A stretch of DNA of 60,000 nucleotides from NCBI RefSeq assembly GCF_030272615.1, contig NC_081408.1:608168173-608228172 (forward strand), in the 5' to 3' direction. Position 1 is the first letter of the stretch, and every line of letters begins with the position of its first letter. This stretch comes from Cryptomeria japonica (taxonomy: Eukaryota > Streptophyta > Pinopsida > Cupressales > Cupressaceae). Positions 26,256 to 36,213 of this stretch are shown here, in pieces. Position numbers and translations under genes: made by a program. Below the pieces are notes generated by a model that worked only from the letters and a program-made list of their open reading frames with translations, searched no databases and had not been told where the DNA came from.

Positions 26256-27373
26256 TGTTGGCTTGATGATGATTGTAATGAATGAATTCATATGTTTTCA
26301 TTGATGGAACATGTACACACACACATATGTTTGTCTACCAGTGTTACTTCAAAGTTATTTGTATTATATTTCTACCGGCATTATAAGTTTTTCTTGTGAT
26401 GGTGTTGAACCAGTACATGTCATCAACCGGTATATACAGGAATGTCCCGACACCAACTTGGAGATCCAGCAAAGATTATCAAAGAAGCAATGGAGGCCAA
26501 TCAGTTTATATGTTGATAGAGGATTAACTCCAACTGGTATCGGTGTTCCAACCGGTATTCATTGATTGTGTGATGAGTTATCACCGGTCATGATGAGTTA
26601 TCCTAACTAACAAATTTTGGCAATATTTTGTGATAAGTTATGTTTGATTGTCCAGATACACTGCACCTAAGAAATTGTGATATAATTCCTAATGCCGACA
26701 TGAAATCTAAATGTCTATATAATGACATTATGATGAACTATTTTGTATGAATGATGAGATATGATATGAGATGATTTGATGAGAAGACAAAAGAGTTAAG
26801 TCGTAGAGTATGTTGGTAATTTAGTTTTGAGTGTGCATAAGAGGATCTATTCAAGCAAGCTATGCTACTTCTAGATCATACCACCTATTGTTTTCTTATC
26901 ACTACAACACTCAAATCCCCTAACCAAATAAGCTCTAACAAGCTTCATTGTACAAATCCTCTAACCAGGTGATCAATTCATTTGGATTCAGAAATCCTCT
27001 ATCAAGGTTATTGCTAACAAGGTACTACCTTTAATAGGGTATAACTCCTAACAGATTTTTGGGATCTTTAACATGATTCGCTCCTAGTAGAGCATGTTTG
27101 TAGACCTTAACTGGATAGTTACCTATTATTGTAGATAGTTAACTTGTGAATCTCATCTCACCGTGGTTTTTCCCATTTGGGTTTTCCACGTATAAACACT
27201 TGTGTTATGGTGGATGTTTTACTTATTGTGGATGCACTAATATCATTTTGGGTTACATGCATAGTGTTTAAAAAACTTGTTAAGTATATCTATCGATTAG
27301 TGTTTAAAGTAGTATTGTTTTTGGTGTCATTGATTCATCCCCCCTCCCCTCTCAATAATTTATAAGTCTATAA
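26256..27373 (+). repeat. Element C 5' LTR
   Basis: It is co-linear with 32627-33718 and starts TGTTGG. TATATAAT at 26716-26723 is a conserved TATA candidate about 460 bp into the LTR. An ACACACACATATG stretch lies near the start. The 3' part contains GTGGTTTTTCCCATTTGG and a C-rich run at about 27338-27350. The terminal CA is mutated to AA. The short plus frame 27177-27365 is simply the LTR tail. Confidence 0.9.
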
Positions 27374-27375
27374 AT

Positions 27376-27387
27376 TGGTATCAGAGC
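27376..27387 (+). other. Element C primer binding site
   Basis: TGGTATCAGAGC, two bases after the 5' LTR, is a perfect plant initiator Met-tRNA primer site. It sets the plus orientation. Confidence 0.92.
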
Positions 27388-27435
27388 CTAACTTCTTTAA
27401 TGCTTAATCACTTGGAAGGAAACCCTAAAGCCACC

Positions 27436-28597
27436 ATGGGGGATATGAGCTACTTTGAGATGGCTAGAGTGCTTGAAGCTACCAAGTACTAGCTTGAAAC
27501 CTTGAGGGTTAGATTCAAAGCCTCACAAGTCAAAAGGAGAGAGATAATTGAACAACTATTGAAAATATCTGACAATAGTTCTTCAGATGAAGCCAACATT
27601 GATGCATTAGCTGAGGAAGTTGAAAAAATGAATGGTGAAAAGATAAATCTGAGAATAGAGTTAGAAGCCCTAACTACCCGCATGAGTCAAGAGTTGGAAG
27701 CTAGGAGGGCAGTTGAAGACCTTGTCAAAGAGAGAGATCACAAGATTGCCAAGATCAAATGAGATAATGCTACTTTGCATGAGCATTGACATGCAGGGAA
27801 AGAAGAAAAAGAGGCCTTGCAGCTAGATCTTGAAATGACGTCATCTCTGAAAGAGATTCTTTCGAAACACAATGAAGATCTTGCCAGAGAACTCACGGAG
27901 GTTAATGGAAAGCAGGAAAATTTCAATAGAAGTTCTACCATGTTGGATGAGCAGACTCAATCACAAAGGATGAAAGGTGATACTTCTAGACTTGGTTTTA
28001 ACATATCTGAGAAATGAGAGTCTTCTAGAACCAAAAGCAACATTCACAAGGATAAAACTGCTCCCAAGACTAGCAAGCCTACCAGTGCAAAAGTTTTTAA
28101 ACTAGTTTTCTTTGTCTATCATAAGCTTGGACATACTAGAAATGTGTGTAGAAACAAACCCAATGGAAATACAAGCTACAATGCAAATACTAGGTATTTA
28201 TCTAAAGAGATTTGAAGGTAATTGTCTCACATGCAAGATGTATGGACATAGATCAATTGAATGCAGATATGGAGCAAATAATCTAGTAACTCACATGAAT
28301 CCAAGACCTAATGGCAACTGGATGAGAACCTACGATAATCAAGGTAACATAAACTAGCAGAGACCCTATATCAATTGGTTTAGTCCATTTGAGATGGAAA
28401 AGGTAACTAATGTCATTTGCACCATTTGTAACAACTATGGTCACGTGGCTATGAATTACAGAAGGAGAACTGGAAGAGGCAATGTAGGACCTTGGAGAAC
28501 ATCTATAATGGCCTGCTATCATTGTCATAAACTGGGATACATGGCAAAATTTTGTAGATCCAGAAAGAACAAACTGATTAATCATTCTAATGATTAG
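27436..28597 (+). pseudogene. Element C gag-like protein: coiled coil plus four zinc-knuckle sites, broken
   Basis: The ATG at 27436 sits in a strong context (GCCACCATGG). The frame stays the same to about 28205 with in-frame stops near 27490, 27760, 27787 and 28015, then shifts by one. The first 190 codons are charged and heptad-like (AEEVEKMNGEKINLRIELEA), so a coiled coil is likely. Four CCHC-type sites follow. Site 1 (about 28112-28150) has lost both leading Cys. Site 2 (28223-28264), CLTCKMYGHRSIEC, is intact. In site 3 (28418-28459) the last Cys is Tyr. In site 4 (28514-28555), CYHCHKLGYMAKFC, His is Tyr. This is the architecture of a nucleocapsid-type gag, but it lacks the GxNYxxW motif seen in B, D and G. 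Confidence 0.72.
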
Positions 28598-28599
28598 AA

Positions 28600-29261
28600 A
28601 GAAAAGAAGAAGGTAACTATTGAGGAAACAAGAGAAAAGATGAACCGAATCTAGAAAAAGAAGAGCAAGGATATACCTACAGAAGAACCTAATCCTCACC
28701 CAGTGTGGAGAATCCTACATCGGTGAACTGAGCCTTTCAACAGGGCTAAGGGGAGCATAGCAGTAAATCTACTTTCTAGACCCCTTGAAAGATGAGTGGT
28801 AAGAGAGTTTGAATTTTGGATGGTTATGTGGGAAATCTTGATATGTTTTGTTAGTTAGTTTTCCAAAAGTTTATCAATCAGTTTAACACCTATTAATAAT
28901 GTATGCATCGTTCAGCGGTGTATTAGGGTTTGTAACCCTAATGGTCGAGCATTTAATGCAGTAGGTAAAAAGAATAAAAGCAAGTTTTTTTTTTTTTTTT
29001 TTACCCTAAATGCATTTGAGAGAGAATTATTGAACACTTGCAAAGTGAAGAAAGAATTGCTAGCTGGTTTTTGTCAAATTTGTGTTGTGATTTGCGTGAT
29101 TGAAGCTAATTCGAAGGTCAGTAAAGGCTCAACTTGTGTGTATTTGAGTAATCAACCAGTAACCAAGGCAATGTGTGTGAATTGAGGTATTTCTTTGTTA
29201 ATCCTGCTTTGAATCTATTTTATCTAAAAGGGCTTCATCATCTAAGAAAGTAGAGAGGTCA
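28600..29261 (+). promoter_or_regulatory. Non-coding block between gag and second frame of element C, promoter-like
   Basis: No reading frame survives here. A perfect 9-bp inverted repeat, ATTAGGGTT-TGT-AACCCTAAT (28922-28942), contains a telo-box-like AACCCTAA. An AT-rich AGAATAAAAGC follows at about 28971, then a run of 18 T (28985-29002), ACCCTAAATGCATTTGAGAG and a purine-rich stretch leading to the next ATG at 29262. This layout (box, TATA-like site, leader) resembles a plant promoter and 5' UTR. The second frame may therefore have had its own transcript. That is inference. Confidence 0.35.
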
Positions 29262-32200
29262 ATGATTACATCAAAACCTATGGAGGTTGTGGAATCATAA
29301 CTAATTGTGTCTTATAATGCTTTATCTCAAGTTCCTTACGGAGTCATTGTAAAAGGAGATTTGTCTATCTATATTGATTGTAAAATTGAAGATTTAGGAT
29401 CATTGTCAATTTATTCTCAGTTGAAAACCTTTTGCAATAAGAGTGGAAAGATTCAACTCGAGTATATTACGGTTTATGAGAGAGTTTTTCATAATGCAAC
29501 TTATTTTCTTAAGGATTTTGATGAGGAACATATCTAAATTATTCTGAGTCTTGTTCATGGTGAGAAGATGTATTTGGAAAGGACACACACTATAACCAAG
29601 GAGGCTATTCAAGCTATGATTGGTTTTTGGTCAACCGATGAAGTGCCTAAGCTGAGGCGAATTTCTAAAGAGACAATAACCACTTTAACCTCATCTACCT
29701 TTGATGGGCATTATTTTTCTATTAATAATATTAATGACCCAATGGTTAAATTGGCTACTATGGTTATAAGCTACCAGATATTTTATTTCAGTAGAATGAA
29801 TAGTGTACCACCTACAGTAGTGTATGCTACCTATAAAATAATTGTTGAGAATGCAAATTATGACCTTTGTGAGGCCATAAGAAGTCAATTAAATTTGAAT
29901 CTACAGTCAATCAAGAAGGACAACAGTCAAAATTTCAAGTTTGGTTAGTTACTGATTGGTCTATTATTTTACTTTCAGAATTTCCTACCAAAAATTGGTG
30001 ATCTTGAATGGTCTAAAGACCTATCGATAACCTCTCAAATCAAGAACATCATTAAGGCTGCTAAGAACACTTTCTTTGCTTCAGTGAACAAATATTTTAA
30101 TGAATTTAAGAAGAAAATGAGTATGAGGGTAAGGCTACCTGAGGATGTGGTGAAAATTTTTGTTAAGGACATCATTATCACTATCACCACTGATTTTTGT
30201 CTAATGGAAGCTATTGAACCAAGAGAAGATGAAATGGAAGACATGAGATATGAAGTCAATTATGAATTATTTATTGGTTATGCCAATAACTTGTTGGCAT
30301 CTCCAGTGGACATAAAGAAGAAAAGATTGGATACTGTTGTGGAGCAAACTGCAAATGTTGAAACTAGTAGTGCTCCATCTAGTGGTGGTAAATGAAAGAA
30401 GAAGAAGACTAAGCAAATGCCTCTAGTGTCAAAAAGTATTAGAGTGACATGAAGTGTCCAAACTAAAAAGGAACTGACACCTAAGGTATACATAAAGAAG
30501 CAGACTGAAACAAAGAAAAGAGGTCGACAACTGATTCTTCAAGCAAAATATGATAAAATTAATACTGAGGAAGAGCCAAAGAAGGTAAAGGCAACTAGAA
30601 AGAAGTCCAAACTAGTTGAAGCCACCTCTCAGTAGACTATTCCCATTAATGCTTTGTCTTACAAGCCTATGACTAATTTTGAGATAACGATAAAGACATT
30701 GGGAAGAAATAGATTTGATAATGCCAAAGAATATTTTGATTCATTTGATGAAGATCAAAAGGAACAAATTGTTCAATAGGTAATCAACTATTTGTGTCAT
30801 TACAATCGATTAACTGATGATCTTGAGAAGGATATTTCAGATTCTTTATATATTATTCTTTTGAATAAATGGGAAGAAGCTGTGAAGAAAGAAAAATAAA
30901 TTATTGATGATGTGTTTGTGCAATATTTTTTTGATTTGTCAAAGTATGAGTTAATTGTATTGCTTGAAAAACACAAAGCTCGATTTTCTTTTTAGTCAAG
31001 AAGATTGAAGCTACTTAGTGGGAAGGTGCAACCTGTTGAAGTTGATACTCATCAGATAGCGAAGGAAATTCAGAATATGTGTAAACTGATAGAGTCCCAA
31101 CATGATAATGAGCAAGATACTATAGATCTACTACAAATGGAGAAGGAAGAAATAGTGCAAGTTTGTATTGTCTATCCTATCAAGAAGAAGGATGACACTA
31201 CTTCCCAACCGGTAATATTTGTTGATGATATTCAGGATACAATAGATCTACCAGGAAACATCATTGCACCAGATATGCAGCCACCTAAAATTATTGATTC
31301 ATAGGTTAATATAGTAGAGATATCGACAACTCAACCAAGTATGGATAATCCACCCCCACTGGTAAATGATCAACAAGTGAAACCCCAACTCCCATCGGTT
31401 TCACATGATACTCAAGAGGGACCTGCTGAAAAATTTGATGAACAGACCTTATAACAAGAGAAGGAGAAAGAACAAAAGAGAAAATTGAGAAGGATAAATC
31501 TACTGAACCGAAAAAGGCATTAGTTAATCAACAAAATAATGATGATCATGATGACTCATTTTGCATCAAAGGACCAATAAATGTTGATAACATGAGTGCA
31601 TCAGAATTGCTAGATTTTGCAAATGTGATGCAGTCCAGAGCTCAAAAGAAAAGGCTTAAGTAATAGAGAATGGAAGCTGAAACCATTCAAAATGCTATAG
31701 ATATTTTGTCAAGCCTTCTACCCGAAACTTCTACAAGGAACTTGTCAACTTCCATTGGAAAGCTTGGCCACTTGGTTGTTGATGCCTCTGACCAACTTAA
31801 GTCCCTTAAGGAAGTAGCACAAACTTATGCGGTGAAGAGTTACAAGAAGAAGCGATGAGAACTGATCATGAAGGATATTAATATAGGGAGAATTTCCCTA
31901 TCAATGAATAAAGACATATTAAGAAAAGCTATTGAAATAAGAGGGAAAATTCTTGCATTTACATCTAATGTTTCATTATTTTATACTGACATAAATCAAA
32001 GGTGCACAGAAATCGAGCAAGAACTGGAAGGATATGTCATGCTTACATACCTTTATAGGATTCAATTTTATCTTTTGGAAAATCTGTATGATTTGCAAAA
32101 CTGGTTAGATGTCTATGATTGTGAATAGGCAAAAAGACTTCGATCTCTAAAGGAGTTGAAGAATTTACTCAGACCAAAAGTGGACATGTTACAAAGAGAA

Positions 32201-32371
32201 TACAAGAATGCAAAAGCAATTTTGGCTACTCTAGAGATGTGCACACTTGATTCAATGGAAGAATTTTGTACATGAGTCATGACTACAATAGAGCTCACTG
32301 AAACCTTGTTGGAGACATGGGAAAATGATTTTTCTCAATTTAAGCGTACTTTTAGTGACATTTTTCTGTGA
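29262..32371 (+). pseudogene. Element C second frame, about 1,000 codons, unrecognised product
   Basis: From the ATG at 29262 a single frame runs to about 31490, then a neighbouring frame continues to 32371. It is interrupted by roughly sixteen stops and that one shift. Readable parts include ERTHTITKEAIQAMIGFWST, NDPMVKLATMVISYQIFYFS, VVYATYKIIVENANYDLCEA and FYFQNFLPKIGDLEW. These are followed by two lysine-rich stretches (30393-30420, 30480-30610), an acidic/proline-rich middle and a helical, probably coiled-coil C-terminus (31670-32330). I see no RT, integrase, protease or RNase H motif and no clear signal peptide. Position after gag and before the PPT is where envelope-like or captured-gene frames occur in some plant LTR elements. 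Function unknown. Confidence 0.6.
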
Positions 32372-32626
32372 ATTGCAATGAACAATCGTTGATTCAGATA
32401 TTTAAGTTTTTTATATGTAAACTTTTGCTGCAAATTTTTGCATTTTACTTTTTCAATTTGGCATTGTTGTCAAAGGGGGAGTAGAAATATGTGTGTTGTG
32501 AAAATTTTGTATGTATTGTTAAGGGGGAGTAGAAGTAAAAATATTTGTGTACAATTTTTGTAAGCACACTTAGCTGTATAGTTTGAAAAATTTCTAAGTG
32601 TTTCCATCAATGCCAAAGGGGGAGAT
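32372..32626 (+). other. Element C 3' untranslated region with three PPT-like tracts
   Basis: Three copies of an AAGGGGGAG core lie at about 32471-32483 (TGTCAAAGGGGGAGTAG), 32519-32531 (GTTAAGGGGGAGTAG) and 32613-32626 (CCAAAGGGGGAGAT). The last directly abuts the 3' LTR and is the functional PPT position. The others are upstream repeats of the same signal. Confidence 0.75.
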
Positions 32627-33718
32627 TGTTGGCTTGATGTTGATTGTAATGAATGACTTCATATGTTGTCATTGATGGAACATGTACACACACACATATG
32701 TTTTCTACATGTGTTACTTCAAAGTTATTTGTATTATATTCCTACCTGTATTAGAATTTTTTCTTGTGATGGTGTCAAACCAGTACATGTCATCAACCGG
32801 TATATATAGGAATGTCCCAACACCAACTTGGAGATCCAACAGAGATTATCAAAGAAGAAATGAAGGAAAATCAGTTTATATGTTGACAGAGGATTAAATC
32901 CAACCAGTATCGGTGTTCCAATCGGTATTCATTGATTGTCTGACGAGTTATCCTAACTGACAAATTTTAGCATTATTTTGTGATGAGTTATGTTTGATTA
33001 TCCAGATACACTACACCTCGGAAATTGTGATATAATTCCTAAGGCCAACATGAAATCTAAATGTCTATATAATGACATTATGATGAACTATTTTATATGT
33101 ATGATGAGATATGATATGAGATGATTTGATGCGAAGACATAAGAGTTAAGTCATAGAGTATGTTGGTAATGCAGTTTTGAGTGTGCAAAAGAGGATCCAT
33201 TCAAGAAATTTGTGCTACTTCTAGATCACACCACTTGTTGTTTTCTTATCACTACAATAGTCGAATCTCCTAACTGGGTAAGCTCTAACAAGCTTCATTG
33301 TATAAATCCTCTAACCAAGTGATCCATTAGTTTGGATTCAGAAATCCTCTACCGAGGTTACTCCTAACAAGGTACTACCTTTAATAGGGTATAGCTCCTA
33401 ACAAAGCTTTGGGATCTTTAATAGGATTCACTCCTAGCAGAGCATGTTTGTAGACCTTAACTGGTTAGTTACCTATTACTGCAGATAGTTAACTTGTGAG
33501 TCTCATCTCACCGTGGTTTTTCCAATTTGGGTTTTCCACATATAAACACTTGTGTTATGGTGGATGTTTTACTTATTGTGGATGCACAAATATCATTTTG
33601 GATCACATGCATAGTGTTTAACAAACTTGTTAATTATATCTATCGATTAGTGTTTAAAGTTGTATTGTTTTTGGTGTCATTGATTCACCCCCCCTCTCAG
33701 TGCTTTATAAGTCTATCA
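32627..33718 (+). repeat. Element C 3' LTR
   Basis: It is nearly identical in layout to the 5' LTR, with TATATAAT at 33066-33073, the GTGGTTTTTCCAATTTGG block and a C-run before CTCAGTGC. It ends GTCTATCA at 33718 and is followed directly by the AATAA target duplication. Frames at 32682-32897 and 33527-33880 are LTR sequence, not genes. Confidence 0.9.
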
Positions 33719-33723
33719 AATAA

Positions 33724-35179
33724 TTATAAAGCCTTATGCATAATTGTGTCAAAGTTTCATAATTTAAAAAAGAAGCTTATCTCTAATACCCTTTTACAAA
33801 TTATTAATGAAAATTATTTGAACATCACCATCATGCACATGATAACCAATGTGAATGTAAATGTTTATATCTACCAATGAAATCCCTCATTTCTTTCTTA
33901 ACTCCTTGTTTTCAATGCATCAAAGATCGCTTAATGTAATTTGAGGAAGCAAGGAGAAAAACCATTGAAAAGATTTTTCTCTGTAAGGTATGGGTGAATA
34001 GGTTTGCCATGAGTCTATGGTCATCTAAAAAGTCACTACACAAAGTTTGAAATGTTTTCATCTGAATTTTGGGGTCACCTTGTCCATTATATTTATTAAA
34101 ATGAGAATGGTCTCCATATTCTATTAGACAAGTGTATGAATGATGTCATGGTCAGGCTTAACATGCACACTTTAAGAATTGACTTCTTAGGTGGTTGGTC
34201 CCACTGTTAACCTTTGATGTAACATTTTCGTTCATTGCATTCTCATCCTTTATTTCCTTTGCCTAATGTTTGTTCCTTTTCATCCAGTCCATTCAAATAA
34301 TAGTCATCATTAACGTATAAATTTGAACACCATCCTTGTGCAGAAGTTTGAAACTTGAAAGAGTTTGATGGTATAAAACACAATAGGCACTACCATTTAT
34401 CTTGTGCTCTTAGGAATTTTTTTTTCCAGATGCAAAGATTTCCATCACTGCTACAGAACTAAACTGGTTTTTGCAAAAAAAAAAAGACATGGTCATACTC
34501 ATGGTGTAATTGATGCAACAAATATGATTCCATCTATGAAAGCATTAAGAGTTGAAGTGTTGGTAGTTAGTAGAAGAGACATCAATTTAAAAGTGTAAAT
34601 TGAGGAAGGAGAAGTAGTAGGGATTCCAAAAGGAGCATGCCAAAATAAAATCTAAGTGCCATAAGAACCACTAAGACCCTAGTTGACAAAGAATTCCACA
34701 TGGGGATGTTGTTCAAATTTAAACGTTAACAGTGACAATTATTTGAATGGAATGGACGAGAAGAAATGAAAGTTAGGAAAAAGAAATAGAGGATGAAAAT
34801 GCAATGAATAGAATTGTTACATTGAAGGTAAACAATGGGCCCAACCACCTAAGTAGTGAATTCTTAGAGTGTTCCCATTAAGCCATACTTCATGTCATCC
34901 AAAAGTTGGCTAGTAGTATCACATGTAGCAATATTGAATTTGGATTTGGGTTATGGAAGCCAACTATTGTTGCAAAGATGAAACATTTTGGAGGAAATAT
35001 TTTATTATGGATTAGGTGGATGAATTAGAGTTCAAGGACATGATAGATTGTGATGGAGATATAGCATTATGATAGTTAGGTGGAACATTATGATAGGTAC
35101 GTAAAGGAGATGGTTGATATAAACAAATGGAAGGTCAATAGAAGGAGGCATGTAGGAGTATTGATAGATAGGATTCCCC
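33724..35179 (-). pseudogene. Element H, 5' part: Ty3/gypsy gag relic
   Basis: The minus strand over about 34073-33850 translates as GDPKIQMKTFQTLCSDFLDD followed by LMANLFTHTL and, after a stop, EMRDFIGRYKHL. This is the retrotransposon gag domain of gypsy elements. Nearer 35179 the frame is rich in Tyr and Pro (YQYSYMPPSIDLP), as in the gag N-terminal part of such elements. The gag resumes beyond element C at 26250, so H was in place before C inserted. The upstream end is cut by fragment E at 35180, and no LTR or PBS for H was found. Confidence 0.68.
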
Positions 35180-36213
35180 TGTTGGCAAATGCACACTCCA
35201 ATGAGAAATTGTAGGTGGCTGAAGGTATTTTTATTGATGGCAACCTTACAATCATATGATACCAGCAGGCACTGGCACCAATAGACTCTACACTGGCATA
35301 CGTTCACTGGCACTGAGAAGATTGATTATTGGCACCTTGGCCGATAGGATTTTATTTATTGAAAAATGTAATTAATTGTGATATATTTTTGAAAGCCGAC
35401 AAGGCATATTGTAATAAGGCTCATATATAAGTATGAGATCTTAGAGAACATTTGTAGATAGGATATATGATGGATATTATGTGTGAATATTAAGGCAGAG
35501 TTTGGAATAAGTTTTTGGAAGTTGCAGAGCTTAAACCGGTACTCGATCTGGCATAGCAGATGCCCTTTTGTAGTAGTACATGACATTGCATTTTCATAAT
35601 CCAATTTTATAAGTCAATGAGACTTCTCTTTTGTATCTAAGCAGTGAGCTTTAGGCAGTTGGCCTTCCTACATGTGTAGGCCCCTATTGTAACAGTAATA
35701 TTCTCTTATTGGCTAGTAAGCGAATATTATGGGTCACAAATCCCACTGAGGTTTTTCCCACACCGGGTTTCCTCATTAAAAATACCGTGTTATGTTGTGT
35801 CTTTCATGTTGTGGTTATTGTTCTTATTTACTGCATTAATTTTGGTTTACCGGTACACGGTTTTGGAATGCTTTTCATTTAATAAATGAGCAAAATCCAT
35901 TAACCAACAAGATACTGATTCACCCCCCCTCTCAGTATCTTTGGGAATCCTAACAATTAGTATTAGAGCCTGGTCTTCTATTTTCAAAAGCCTAACAACT
36001 TGAGGAAGATTCTGACATCGGTACAGATGGAAAACTTGAGGAAGCAACTGGAAACATCTCTTGTAGATTATGGTGCAGAAAAAGTGAAGAATATCAAACT
36101 TGAAGATGATCTAAAGGCTGCACAGGAAATCATTCAAGGACTTTAGAAAATTCTCACAATTGCTAGGAACAAAAGAAGAGAACTTTCTGAGAAGATGTAG
36201 AGTGATGATGATA
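35180..36213 (+). mobile_element. Fragment E: copia-type LTR, PBS and start of gag
   Basis: A 776-bp LTR (35180-35955) runs from TGTTGGCAAATGC to AATCCTAACA. It has a TATA-like TATATAA (35424-35430), a GCAGTGAGCT...GGCAGTTGGCCTTC block also seen in element G, and a C-run before TCTCAGTATC. The PBS position (35957-35970) reads TTAGTATTAGAGCC, decayed by two transitions. A short coiled-coil-like frame begins METLRKQ-like at about 36029 (read MENLRKQLETSLVDYG), with stops. Sequence then switches abruptly to fragment D at about 36214. No 3' LTR was found, so this is a 5' remnant. Confidence 0.75.

Larger units (their letters stand above)
26256..33718 (+). mobile_element. Element C: pol-less LTR retrotransposon with a second long frame
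   Basis: LTRs at 26256-27373 and 32627-33718 begin TGTTGGCTTGATG and end GTCTATCA. The flanking duplication AATAA is perfect (26251-26255, 33719-33723). A PBS follows the 5' LTR and a PPT precedes the 3' LTR. The internal 5.25 kb holds a gag-like frame (27436-28597), a 0.65-kb non-coding block with promoter-like features, and a degenerate frame of about 1,000 codons (29262-32371) that is not RT, integrase or protease. It inserted into the minus-strand gypsy gag (element H). LTR structure links it to the copia elements B, E, D and G. Confidence 0.9.
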
